From NCBI GenBank assembly GCA_036826475.1, contig DAISWG010000006.1, positions 1 to 64,000 on the forward strand: a stretch of 64,000 bases of DNA, in the 5' to 3' direction. Source of the DNA: Miltoncostaea sp036826475. Its GTDB lineage: Bacteria; Actinomycetota; Thermoleophilia; Miltoncostaeales; Miltoncostaeaceae. This document shows, piece by piece, positions 8,434-15,547 of this stretch. The notes beneath the pieces were generated by a model. That model saw nothing but the letters and a program-made list of their open reading frames with translations, did no database searches and was not told where the DNA came from. Both the position numbers and the translations under genes were made by a program. Within the stretch, counting starts at the first letter, position 1. Every line of letters starts with the position of its first letter.

Positions 8434-8435
8434 GT
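8407..8435 (+). promoter_or_regulatory. Promoter of recombinase-like gene
   Basis: TTTACA (8407-8412), 17-base spacer, TAAAGT (8430-8435). Transcription would begin near 8442, leaving little or no leader before ATG 8446. Confidence 0.5.
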
Positions 8436-8445
8436 GCGCGCCGGA

Positions 8446-9051
8446 ATGTCCCGGGAGCTGATCGGATACCTGCGGGTGGCCCCGCGCGAGCGCACCGAGG
8501 CGCGGCCCGGCCTCGCCGTGCAGCGCGCGGCGCTGGACCGCGCGGCCCGCGAGCGCGGCTGGGATCTGATCCGGGTCGAGGAGGACGTCCGCTCGGGCCG
8601 CACGCTGCGCCGGCCGGGGCTGCGCGCCGCGCTGGCGGCGTGCCGGAGCGGCGAGGCGCAGGGCATCGCCGTCGCCCGCCTCGACCGCCTGACCTACTCG
8701 TTGACCGACCTCGCCGAGATCGTGCGCGAGGCCGTCGACGGGGACTTCACGATCGTGTCCCTCGACCCGGACGTGGACCTGGCCACCGATGGCGGCCGGG
8801 CGGTGGGGGAGGTGCTCGCCGAGGCGGCCACCTGGCAGTCGCGCGCCATCACCACCGCCGGGCGGGCGCTGGCGGGCCGGCCGGGGCGCCCGTCGTCGAC
8901 GCCTCCCGCGGTCGCCGACCGGATCCGCGAGCTCCGCGGCCAGGGGATGACGCTCCAGGGCATCTGCGACACGCTCAACGCCGACGGCGTCCCGACGCCC
9001 CGCGGGGGCGCCGAGTGGCGGCCCACGTCGCTGCGCTCCGTCCTGCGCTAG
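8446..9051 (+). CDS. Serine recombinase-like protein lacking catalytic residues, putative regulator
   Basis: A 201-residue protein with the resolvase fold signature and a C-terminal recombinase/HTH-like segment, but not a functional recombinase as read. The family motif Y-x-R-V-S is YLRVA here, with Ala12 in place of the nucleophilic Ser. The L-D-R-L-S-R motif is LDRLTY (79-84), so the second catalytic Arg is Tyr84. The usual F-E-R helix start is W-Q-S (130-132). Asp80, Arg81 and the RPGL block (56-59) are retained, as is the C-terminal GVPTPRGG (181-188) of recombinase domains. ATG 8446 is preferred over GTG 8434, which lies inside the -10 box. There are no att sites, mobile genes or repeats around it. 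Its divergence from ino1 and the shared operator suggest it has become a DNA-binding regulator. That role is inference. Confidence 0.8.
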   Translation: MSRELIGYLRVAPRERTEARPGLAVQRAALDRAARERGWDLIRVEEDVRSGRTLRRPGLRAALAACRSGEAQGIAVARLDRLTYSLTDLAEIVREAVDGDFTIVSLDPDVDLATDGGRAVGEVLAEAATWQSRAITTAGRALAGRPGRPSSTPPAVADRIRELRGQGMTLQGICDTLNADGVPTPRGGAEWRPTSLRSVLR

Positions 9052-9067
9052 CGAATTCCCGCCGGCC

Positions 9068-9086
9068 GACCGCCCGAAGGGCGGTC
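9068..9086. terminator. Bidirectional hairpin between convergent genes
   Basis: An 8-bp perfect stem GACCGCCC / GGGCGGTC with a GAA loop lies between two convergent stop codons. It is enclosed by a wider inverted repeat, CCCGCCGGC (9058-9066) and GCCGGCGGG (9114-9122). Confidence 0.65.
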
Positions 9087-9132
9087 ACGGTGCCCGCGTC
9101 GAGAGGTGCCGCAGCCGGCGGGATCGTCCGCC

Positions 9133-10692
9133 TCAGTCCGCGTCGCCCGGGCGGGCGGGGCAGGTGAGCCCCGCCTCGTCCACGTAGCCCCGCCAGCGCG
9201 CGGCGACGTCGCCGAAGCCGAGGCCGGGGTAGGGGACGGCGAGCTGCTCCAGCAGGTGGACGTGGTAGCAGTGGTAGTTCAGGTCGGCCAGGTAGGTGCG
9301 CCACGGCCGGCCGGGCGTGAGCAGGCCGTAGAGGCTCCACGCCCCCGTGTCGTGGTCGGGCAGGTGGCGCTGGAGGGTGCGGGCGCCCTTGTCGGCCAGG
9401 TCCGTGGCGAGCTGCGCCGCGGCCGGCCCGTCGGCGCCCGGCCCGGGCGACTGCCTCAGCAGCGCGGCCGTCCCGCGCAGGTTGAGCAGCGTGACCATGA
9501 ACCCGTTGAGTGCCGCGCCCTTCCAGGGGCTCTCGCCGGGGTACGCGCGCTCGGGGAACCACGTCAGCGGCGTCTGCCCTGGCGCGGTCGACACCAGGGT
9601 GCGGGCGCCGCCGGCGTCCACGTCGACCGTCAGGGCGGCCAGGGCGCCGACGGCGGCGGCCGAGAAGCGCGGGTCGCCGGTCTCGGCCTCCGCGTGCGCG
9701 AACATCAGCGCCACCCGCGCCTGCGCCATCGCGGAGACGCCGGGGCGGATCGCCGCCGCGTCGTCGGCGACGTCGTAGTACTCCCATGCCAGGAAGCCCC
9801 GCTCGCCCGCCTGGCGCGGCACCCCCATCGTCAGGAGGGCCTCGCCGAGGCCGGCCGCCGGGACGTCGGCGTTCAGGTCGCGCCAGCGTCCGGTGGTGGC
9901 GACGGGGTTCACGACGAAACCCTGACCGGCCCGGTACGTGAGGATGATCCCGTCGGCGTCGCGCAGCAGCACCCGCTGGCGCGGCGACCCGCGGGTCGCG
10001 AACCACCACGCGTTGGCGCGCAGGGCGCGGGCGATCGTGGCGCGGCGGCCCTCGGGGGCGGGCGCCGCGCCGGGCCCCAGGTAGGTGCGCCAGAGGTCGA
10101 GCTGACGGCGGATGTCGGCGGCCTCGACGGACCCCGCCGACGCGCGTGACAGTGCCCCCGCGAGGGTCCGTCTGGCGGCGTCCCACCCCGCGGGCGCGGC
10201 ACCCGCGGGGATGCGGATGCCCGCGGGGGGCTCGGGGGCGGTGAGCCGGGCGGCCGACGGGCGGAGGGGCGCCGGGGCGGGCTCCGGCGCCGGCCGCGGC
10301 GCGGGGCGCGGTGCCGGCTCGGGCGCCGCCGGCGACTCGGCGGGCGGGGTCGCGGTCGTGGCCGGGGGCGGGCGACGGGGTGCCGCGGCGGTGCCGGGCG
10401 GGGACTCCACGGGGGCGTCCGGCGCGGTGGCCGACGGGCCGGCGGTTGGGGCGGTCCGGGTCGGCGGATCCGGCTCCGGGGCGGGATCCACGGGTGCCGG
10501 GGCGGCGGGAGGGGGCGGGGAGAGCAGCGCCTCCTCCGGCGGGGCCTCCTCGGCCAGGGCGGCGATCGCCGGGGCGGGGGGCGGGGGCGGGGGCGCGTCG
10601 TCGCGTCCCAGGGCCGCGGCGCCGGCGAAGCCGACGGCTCCCGCGGCGATCCCCAGGGCCGCCAGGAGCGCCACCTGTCGGCCGGTCAGCAC
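9133..10692 (-). CDS. Secreted D-glucuronyl C5-epimerase-like protein
   Basis: A 519-residue exported protein. An N-terminal hydrophobic helix (about 7-28) is followed by a very Pro/Ala-rich low-complexity spacer (about 33-160), then a mostly helical domain to the C-terminus. The last 200 residues carry features of the D-glucuronyl C5-epimerase C-terminal family: LNGFMVTLLNLRGTA, AWSLYGLL and the aromatic/His cluster YHCYHVHLLEQL. Known members invert glucuronate to iduronate in heparan-type polysaccharides, and bacterial relatives are mostly uncharacterised. The Pro-rich spacer suggests a wall-spanning stalk that places the domain at or beyond the cell surface. The start is GTG 10692. No other polysaccharide gene is adjacent, so the substrate is unknown. 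An alpha/alpha-barrel lyase or glycosidase is the main alternative. Confidence 0.68.
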   Translation of the reverse strand: MLTGRQVALLAALGIAAGAVGFAGAAALGRDDAPPPPPPAPAIAALAEEAPPEEALLSPPPPAAPAPVDPAPEPDPPTRTAPTAGPSATAPDAPVESPPGTAAAPRRPPPATTATPPAESPAAPEPAPRPAPRPAPEPAPAPLRPSAARLTAPEPPAGIRIPAGAAPAGWDAARRTLAGALSRASAGSVEAADIRRQLDLWRTYLGPGAAPAPEGRRATIARALRANAWWFATRGSPRQRVLLRDADGIILTYRAGQGFVVNPVATTGRWRDLNADVPAAGLGEALLTMGVPRQAGERGFLAWEYYDVADDAAAIRPGVSAMAQARVALMFAHAEAETGDPRFSAAAVGALAALTVDVDAGGARTLVSTAPGQTPLTWFPERAYPGESPWKGAALNGFMVTLLNLRGTAALLRQSPGPGADGPAAAQLATDLADKGARTLQRHLPDHDTGAWSLYGLLTPGRPWRTYLADLNYHCYHVHLLEQLAVPYPGLGFGDVAARWRGYVDEAGLTCPARPGDAD

Positions 10693-10968
10693 GCCGTTTC
10701 ATACCACGGCCAGCCGGAAATCCGGTGGCCGCGCCGGTGGATCAGAGGCTCGACCACCCCGCGTAGGTCGGGTCCGGCCACGGGCTGGGCGCGGAGGGGG
10801 CGGGTGGCGGCGTCGGGGATGACGGCGGCGCGGGTGATGTCACGGGGTCGCTCCGGTCGGTCGTCGGTGCGCCGCACGGTAGCGGGGCCGCCGGACGGCC
10901 GCCCGGTGACGTTCGCACCGCGCCGCGATGGCGGCACGAGGCACCGCCCGAGGTCTGGGGCGGAGGAC

Positions 10969-10974
10969 TAGCCT
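10969..10974 (+). promoter_or_regulatory. -10 box (TAGCCT) of ECF sigma gene
   Basis: TAGCCT, then seven bases, then ATG 10982. The GGAGG in the gap would suit the second ATG at 10988, so initiation could be either leaderless at 10982 or SD-driven at 10988. The 289 bases upstream (10693-10981) hold no convincing gene. Confidence 0.45.
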
Positions 10975-10981
10975 GCGGAGG

Positions 10982-12040
10982 ATGCGGATGTCGGAGGAGG
11001 TGCTGCTCGAGGCCGCCCGGCGGGGCGACGAGGGCGCCTACACCCAGCTGGTCGGGCCGCGCCGCGCGGAGCTCCACGCCCACTGCTACCGCATGCTGGG
11101 GTCGGTCCACGACGCCGAGGACGCCCTGCAGGACGCCCTCCTGCGGGCCTGGCGCGGGCTGCCGCGCTTCCAGGGGCGCAGCTCGGTCCGGTCGTGGCTG
11201 TACCGCATCGCGACCAACACCTGCCTGGACGCGCTCGCGCGCCGGCCGGCGCGCGTGCTGCCGCTCGACCACGGGCCGGCGTCCGACCCGCACGACGGCC
11301 CCGGGCGGCCGCTGGTGGAGTCCGTGTGGATCGAGCCGTTCCCCGACGAGCGGCTCGCCGCGCGGCTCGACGAGGGTGCGCCGGAGGCCCGCTACGGCAT
11401 GCGGGAGAGCGTCGAGCTGGCGTTCGTCGCCGCGTTGCAGCACCTGCCGCCGCGGCAGCGGGCGGTGCTGATCCTGCGCGAGGTGCTGGGGTTCTCGGCC
11501 GCCGAGGTCGCCGAGGAGCTGGGCACGACGGTGGCCTCGGTCAACAGCGCCCTGCAGCGCGCCCGCGCGACGCTGGACGACCGGCTTCCCGAGGAGAGCC
11601 AGCAGTCGGTCGCCCGGTCGCTCGGCGACGCCCGCCTGCGCCAGATCGTGGACCGCTACGTCGCGGCGTGGGAGGCGGGCGACGTGGACGCCGTGGTGGA
11701 GATGCTGGCCGAGGACGTGGTGTTCACGATGCCGCCGATGGCCACCTGGTACGCCGGCCGCGACGCCGCCCGGGTGTTCCTGGAGCGGTGGGCCTTCGCG
11801 CGGCGCTGGTCGCGCGAGCGCGACGTGTTCGAGACGGGCGTCCGCGACGTGCGCCTGGTGGTGACGGGCGCCAACGGCCAGCCGGCGCTGGCCGCGTACA
11901 ACCGCGACCCCGGGACCGGGGTGTTCCGTCCCTACGCGATGCAGGTCCTGACGCTCCGCGGCGACCGGATCGCCCAGGTCGACGGCTTCGTGACGCCCCG
12001 GTTCTTCCCGGCGTTCGGCCTGCCGGACACGCTGGACTAG
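10982..12040 (+). CDS. ECF-type sigma factor with C-terminal SnoaL-like domain
   Basis: Extracytoplasmic-function sigma factor of 352 residues. Sigma region 2 spans about 10-80 (HAHCYRMLGSVHDAEDALQDALLRAW and the -10 reading helix SSVRSWLYRIATNTCLD). Region 4 spans about 145-205 (LPPRQRAVLILREVLGFSAAEVAEELGTT). A SnoaL/NTF2-like domain (about 215-345) contains WYAGRDAARVFLERW. This architecture matches SigG/SigJ-like groups in which the tail regulates the sigma factor in place of an anti-sigma protein. No anti-sigma gene is adjacent, consistent with that. It is convergent with a YciI-family gene, overlapping by 4 bases at the stops. YciI-like proteins recur beside such sigma factors, so the two may share a stress response. 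The inducing signal is unknown. Confidence 0.9.
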   Translation: MRMSEEVLLEAARRGDEGAYTQLVGPRRAELHAHCYRMLGSVHDAEDALQDALLRAWRGLPRFQGRSSVRSWLYRIATNTCLDALARRPARVLPLDHGPASDPHDGPGRPLVESVWIEPFPDERLAARLDEGAPEARYGMRESVELAFVAALQHLPPRQRAVLILREVLGFSAAEVAEELGTTVASVNSALQRARATLDDRLPEESQQSVARSLGDARLRQIVDRYVAAWEAGDVDAVVEMLAEDVVFTMPPMATWYAGRDAARVFLERWAFARRWSRERDVFETGVRDVRLVVTGANGQPALAAYNRDPGTGVFRPYAMQVLTLRGDRIAQVDGFVTPRFFPAFGLPDTLD

Positions 12041-12321
12041 GTCCCGATCAGCCCCTCGACGCCCTCCGCGGCGCGGACCGGGTTGTACTCCCGGACCTCG
12101 TACTCGGCCATGCCGGACGCGTGGAACGGGTCCTGGCGGATCATCTCCCAGACCTCGTCGAGGCTGTCCCCGCGGGCCAGGATCAGGCCGCCGATGAGCG
12201 GCTCCTCGCGGGCGGTCAGCAGGATCTTGTCGCTGTTGCTCCCGATCCAGGCCTTGTGCTCCTCGAGCAGTGCGTCGACCTCCTCGATCGGCCGGGTGTA
12301 GCGCGCCATCAGCAGGTACAC
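12037..12321 (-). CDS. YciI-like (YCII-related) small protein
   Basis: A 94-residue protein of the YCII-related alpha/beta family. It starts MYLLMARYTRP, continues with a helical EEVDALLEEHKAWI, and has ILARGDSLDEVWEMIRQDPF, the typical fold-closing block with the D-P-F motif. Members form ferredoxin-like dimers, and some act on small aromatic or haloaromatic compounds. No reaction can be assigned. GTG 12321 has GGAGG four bases upstream. It lies 13 bases after the DUF3237 gene and is convergent with the ECF sigma gene, so it is probably co-transcribed with DUF3237. Confidence 0.82.
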   Translation of the reverse strand: MYLLMARYTRPIEEVDALLEEHKAWIGSNSDKILLTAREEPLIGGLILARGDSLDEVWEMIRQDPFHASGMAEYEVREYNPVRAAEGVEGLIGT

Positions 12322-12334
12322 GTCGCCTCCGTCA

Positions 12335-12802
12335 TCAGGGGATGGGCTCCCACACGAGCTCCGCGACGTCGATGACGAAGTCGACCTTCGCCCCGACGAC
12401 GTTCCGCGCCTCCACCGGGCCCTCGCGGGGCCGGAACTCGCCGGTGCCGACGCACACCACGTCGTTGAGCCACGCGTAGCGCTCGTCGCCGCAGACGTGG
12501 GTCGCGGCGATCACGATCTGCCGCGCCTCCTTCGGGTACGGCCGCGCGAAGCCGCGGTAGCTGAAGACGATCGTCGCGCCGTCGTCGGTCTCGATGGCGC
12601 CCTGGATGTCGGGCAGCGCGGTCCTGTCCACGCGCGAGCGCGGGTGGTTGGCGCCCTGGAGGCTGCCGGTCACCCGGCCCTCGACCTCGCCCTGTGCGAC
12701 GAAGAAGTAGTGCCCCTCGCTGCCGGCGTCGCCCTCCAGCACCGTGCCGCGGCCGCCGTCGGGGTACCGGAACACCGTTCGGTACAGGGGTTCGAGCCTC
12801 AT
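12335..12802 (-). CDS. DUF3237-like protein
   Basis: A 155-residue cytoplasmic protein, probably a small beta-barrel. It has EPLYRTVFRY at the N-terminus, a GRVTGSLQGANHPRSR block, SYRGFARPY and RYAWLNDVVCVGTGEF. The last motif resembles the W-L-N-x-x-x-x-V-G-x-G segment of DUF3237. No enzymatic function is established for that family. It is first in a two-gene unit with the YciI-like gene. ATG 12802 follows a TAGGGT box by six bases, so the message appears leaderless. The family assignment rests on motif resemblance and is moderate. Confidence 0.65.
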   Translation of the reverse strand: MRLEPLYRTVFRYPDGGRGTVLEGDAGSEGHYFFVAQGEVEGRVTGSLQGANHPRSRVDRTALPDIQGAIETDDGATIVFSYRGFARPYPKEARQIVIAATHVCGDERYAWLNDVVCVGTGEFRPREGPVEARNVVGAKVDFVIDVAELVWEPIP

Positions 12803-12808
12803 GGAGGG

Positions 12809-12814
12809 ACCCTA
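12809..12814 (-). promoter_or_regulatory. -10 box (TAGGGT) of DUF3237-YciI unit
   Basis: TAGGGT on the minus strand, six bases (CCCTCC), then ATG 12802. No Shine-Dalgarno fits. Confidence 0.5.
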
Positions 12815-12926
12815 CCGCTCGCGCCACGCCGCGCGGTCCGTGCACGCGAACTGATGTTATGTCGCAACGGGTGATGGGCCCGTGCGGTGGCACCCCTCCT
12901 CCCGCACCTTGCAGTCGCCGGGCGGA

Positions 12927-12932
12927 TAGCAT
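12927..12932 (+). promoter_or_regulatory. -10 box (TAGCAT) of MBL-fold gene
   Basis: TAGCAT, six bases (CGCCGG), then GTG 12939. Leaderless pattern. Confidence 0.5.
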
Positions 12933-12938
12933 CGCCGG

Positions 12939-13700
12939 GTGCGCCTGACCCTGGTCCGCCACGCGACGCTCGTCGTCGAGACCGCCGGCCGGCGGCTGAT
13001 GGTGGATCCGATGCTCGACGCGGCCGGCGCGCGCGGTCCCGTGCGCGGCACGCCCGACGAGCGGCCGAACCCCCTGGTCGAGCTGCCGATGCCGGCCGCC
13101 GAGGCGACCGCGGGCATCGAGGCCGTGCTGCTGACCCACACGCACGTCGACCACCTCGACGCCGCCGGGGTCACCGCCGTGCCCGCCGGGATCCCCTGGT
13201 TCTGCCAGCCCGAGGACGCCGGCGACCTCCAGCCCATCGGCCTCCAGATCCAGCCGGTGCCCGCCGGCGACGCCGTCGCCTGGGAGGGTCTCGCCATCAG
13301 CCGGACGGGCGGGCGGCACGGGCGCACCGAGGAGGTCGTGCGCGGGCTCGCGCCGGTGAGCGGCTTCGTGGTGGCCGCCGACGGCGAGCCCACCCTCTAC
13401 GTCGCCGGCGACACGGTGTGGTGCGAGGAGGTCGCCGAGGCGATCGCCGCGCACGACCCGGACGTGATCGTCGTGAACGCCGGCGCCGCGACCTTCCTGA
13501 ACGGCGGGACCGTGACCATGGAGGCGGCCGACGTCGTCGCCGTCGCCGCGGCCGCCCCGCGCGCGCGGGTCGTGGCCGTCCACATGGAGGCGATCAACCA
13601 CTGCGTCGAGACCCGCGCGGCGCTGGCCGCGGCGGTCGCGGACGCCGGTGTCGGCGACCGCGTGCTCATCCCCTCGGATGGCGACGTGCTCGCGGTCTGA
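12939..13700 (+). CDS. MBL-fold metal-dependent hydrolase (UlaG-like)
   Basis: A 253-residue metallo-beta-lactamase-fold protein. It has the zinc motif THTHVDHLD (His67, His69, Asp71, His72), an early strand VRLTLVRHATLVVET typical of the UlaG/DUF-type branch, a distal AGDTVW motif and a C-terminal VAVHMEAINHC containing the last His ligand. Family members are lactonases, phosphodiesterases or other hydrolases, so no substrate is proposed. It has its own leaderless-type promoter and lies 53 bases upstream of a TetR gene on the same strand. The TetR protein might regulate it, or the two may simply be adjacent. Confidence 0.85.
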   Translation: MRLTLVRHATLVVETAGRRLMVDPMLDAAGARGPVRGTPDERPNPLVELPMPAAEATAGIEAVLLTHTHVDHLDAAGVTAVPAGIPWFCQPEDAGDLQPIGLQIQPVPAGDAVAWEGLAISRTGGRHGRTEEVVRGLAPVSGFVVAADGEPTLYVAGDTVWCEEVAEAIAAHDPDVIVVNAGAATFLNGGTVTMEAADVVAVAAAAPRARVVAVHMEAINHCVETRAALAAAVADAGVGDRVLIPSDGDVLAV

Positions 13701-13753
13701 GGCACGCGTCCCCGGGAACGGATCCCTCCCGGAACTGGAAGGATACGAACCCC

Positions 13754-14362
13754 GTGACCTCGGAGCGTCCCCGCCTCAACCGCGACGCCGTGCTCCGGGC
13801 GGCCCAGGCGATCATCGACGAGCGCGGCCTCGACGCGTGCACGATGCGGGCCGTGGCCGCCGATCTCGGGGTCGAGGCCATGTCCCTCTACTGGCACGTC
13901 CCCAACAAGGAGGCGCTGCTCGACGGCGTGATCGAGCTGATGATCGCCGAGATGGACGCGCCCGGCGGCGGCGACGCCGACTGGGAGGACGCGCTGCGCA
14001 CGGGTGCGCGGACGTTCCGCCGGGTCGTCCTGCGCCACCGCAACGCCCTGCCGCTCCTCGCCTCGCGACCGCTGCCCGCCTATGCGGCCGCCAGCCGGAT
14101 GACCGAGGACGCGATCGCGGCGCTCGAGCGCGGCGGGTTCGACCGGCCCACCGCCATCCGGGCCGCCCGCACCGTCTCCCGCTACGTCATGGGCTTCACG
14201 TTCGCCGAGCGCGGGCCCGGCCAGGCCCCGCCGCCGCCGTCGGACTCCCCCGCCCTGGACGACCTGCTCCGGTCGGTGGCCGACGCTGGGCAGGAGGACC
14301 TCTTCGAGTTCGGGCTCGAGACGCTCCTCCGGGGCCTGCGCACCTGGCGCGGCGCGGCCTGA
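13754..14362 (+). CDS. TetR family transcriptional regulator
   Basis: A 202-residue repressor-type protein. An N-terminal helix-turn-helix spans about 8-55 (AVLRAAQAIIDERGLD, CTMRAVAADLGVEAMSLYWHVPNKEALLDGV). The ligand-binding C-terminal region (about 75-200) resembles the TetR_C tetracycline-repressor class, with SRYVMGFTFAE. GTG 13754 has GGAAGGA nine bases upstream, a good Shine-Dalgarno. No operator could be recognised. Its target is unknown, and the adjacent MBL hydrolase is the obvious candidate. The downstream gene is convergent. Confidence 0.88.
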   Translation: MTSERPRLNRDAVLRAAQAIIDERGLDACTMRAVAADLGVEAMSLYWHVPNKEALLDGVIELMIAEMDAPGGGDADWEDALRTGARTFRRVVLRHRNALPLLASRPLPAYAAASRMTEDAIAALERGGFDRPTAIRAARTVSRYVMGFTFAERGPGQAPPPPSDSPALDDLLRSVADAGQEDLFEFGLETLLRGLRTWRGAA

Positions 14363-14380
14363 GGCGTCCGACGGCCGGCG

Positions 14381-15286
14381 TCAGCGGCCGTTGCGGAGTC
14401 CCCGGGTGTCCACCGCCTCGAAGTCGGCGCCGGTGATGCGCCCGAGGTCGTGCAGGTCGTCGTCGTCCCACCCGGCGGCGGGCACGCCCGTCACGTACCA
14501 GGGCGACCCGTTGTCGGCCAGGATCATCCCGTAGCGCTTCAGGGCGGTCAGCACCGCGCGCGCCTGCGGGCCATACCCGGTGAGCGGGACGGAGGCCTTC
14601 AGCCGCACGCGCAGCCCCATCGGCGGCAGCGACGGATCGCTCCCGGCGCCGGCGGCGTGCCGCGCGGGATACACGTAGGCGCTGCGGGTGCGCGGGGCGG
14701 TGAACCGCAGCGCGTGGTCGATCGTGCCCCCGCGGACCTCGTCGAACCGCGCCAGGCCGGGGAGGATCGGCAGGCCTGCCGCGTCGGCGCTCGTCCACCC
14801 CGCCGGCCGGAGCGCGTTGGAGCGGAGGTCGTAGACGGCGCCGGACCCCGCACGCCAGCCCGTCCCCGACGGCTGCGCCGCGAACAGCTCGTAGAGCCGG
14901 CAGGCGCTGCGGTCGACCATCAGCATGTGCCGGTCGCCGCCGCGCTCGATCTTCGGTCGGGCCGGGATCGGGTACCGGACGCGGTCCGACTCGCCCGCGT
15001 AGTCGAAGCGCACGCGCGTCCTCGGCGTCGCGGCCGTGACGACGTTGACCGGGATGCCGTACCGGCCCGCGTCGGAGAAGTCCGGATGCAGCGACGAGCC
15101 TGCGCCGATGGCGCGGACGATCGTGTCGGAGCCGGGGAGGACGGGCAGGCCGTCGACCGGCCGGTTCCACACGTTGTCGGCCGGGAGCACCGGGCACGCC
15201 GGCGCTGCGGGGAGCGGGGCCGGCTCCGCCGTGGCGACGGCCAGCCCCAGGACGATGGCGGCGAGGGCCGTGATCGCGACGCGCAC
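14381..15286 (-). CDS. Secreted protein of unknown function
   Basis: A 301-residue protein with a clear signal peptide (hydrophobic MRVAITALAAIVLGLAVATA, cleavage likely near residue 21-28). The mature part begins CPVLPADNVWNRPVDGLPVL and contains SSLHPDFSDAGRYGIPVNVV, a DRHMLMVDRSACRLYELF block with one of two cysteines, and MGLRVRLKASV. The sequence is beta-strand rich and has no catalytic motif I can name. The blocks look conserved, as in uncharacterised exported proteins of soil bacteria, but I do not recognise a domain with a known function. It is convergent with the TetR gene. Start GTG 15286 lacks a strong ribosome binding site. Confidence 0.7.
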   Translation of the reverse strand: MRVAITALAAIVLGLAVATAEPAPLPAAPACPVLPADNVWNRPVDGLPVLPGSDTIVRAIGAGSSLHPDFSDAGRYGIPVNVVTAATPRTRVRFDYAGESDRVRYPIPARPKIERGGDRHMLMVDRSACRLYELFAAQPSGTGWRAGSGAVYDLRSNALRPAGWTSADAAGLPILPGLARFDEVRGGTIDHALRFTAPRTRSAYVYPARHAAGAGSDPSLPPMGLRVRLKASVPLTGYGPQARAVLTALKRYGMILADNGSPWYVTGVPAAGWDDDDLHDLGRITGADFEAVDTRGLRNGR

Positions 15287-15321
15287 GTCCCCATCATCGT
15301 CCGCGGAGGCCGCGGGCGCGA

Positions 15322-15341
15322 GCCCCGGCGATCGCCGGGGC
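15322..15341 (-). terminator. 20-bp perfect palindrome after the 21-residue peptide gene
   Basis: GCCCCGGCGATCGCCGGGGC, a perfect dyad 12 bases past the stop of the small gene, able to form a strong stem and probably acting as a terminator. Confidence 0.5.
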
Positions 15342-15353
15342 CCGCCGCGGCGG

Positions 15354-15419
15354 TCACAGCAGGATGATCAGCAGGATGATGATGAGGATGATGACGAGTG
15401 CGCCAGCACCGATGTACAT
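15354..15419 (-). CDS. 21-residue hydrophobic membrane peptide
   Basis: A very short gene: ATG 15419 preceded by AAGGAG at five bases. It encodes MYIGAGALVI followed by eleven Ile/Leu residues (ILIIILLIILL) and TGA. The product would be a single transmembrane helix with almost no soluble part. The excellent Shine-Dalgarno and the uniform hydrophobicity support it as a real gene. Other bacteria encode comparable tiny membrane peptides that modulate membrane complexes or stress responses, but no homology can be claimed from 21 residues. The repetitive GAT/GATGAT look of the DNA is a consequence of Ile codons. A strong palindrome lies just downstream. Confidence 0.6.
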   Translation of the reverse strand: MYIGAGALVIILIIILLIILL

Positions 15420-15547
15420 GCTCGCTCCTTGGTTGGTCCGGTGCCCGGACGTTCCCGGTCCCGGGGAACGCCAACCGGCGGCGGACCCGACCCGGGTTTG
15501 AACCAGCCGGGGTCGCGGCATCCTGCGCGGATGCCGATGCCGAGGGG

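Noticed and set aside
8434..8445. GTG 8434 as the start of the recombinase-like gene
   Set aside because: It lies inside the -10 hexamer TAAAGT of the gene's own promoter and cannot be transcribed from it. ATG 8446 fits better.
8446..9051. Evidence of a mobile element or integration site at the recombinase-like gene
   Set aside because: No tRNA, direct repeats, terminal inverted repeats, transposase or cargo genes flank it, and composition matches the surrounding chromosome apart from the AT-rich promoter.
10686..10937. Small minus-strand frame of 83 codons in the gap before the ECF sigma gene
   Set aside because: No ribosome site or -10 box, and Arg/Pro-rich non-protein-like composition. 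It overlaps the start of the epimerase-like gene in another frame.
14371..14391. Hairpin ACGGCC...GGCCGT between TetR and the secreted-protein gene as a terminator
   Set aside because: The stem is only six bases and overlaps the stop region of the convergent gene. Hairpins this short are expected by chance at this GC content.
15364..15405. GATGAT-rich microsatellite-like repeat
   Set aside because: It is explained by consecutive Ile/Leu/Val codons of the 21-residue peptide gene on the minus strand.
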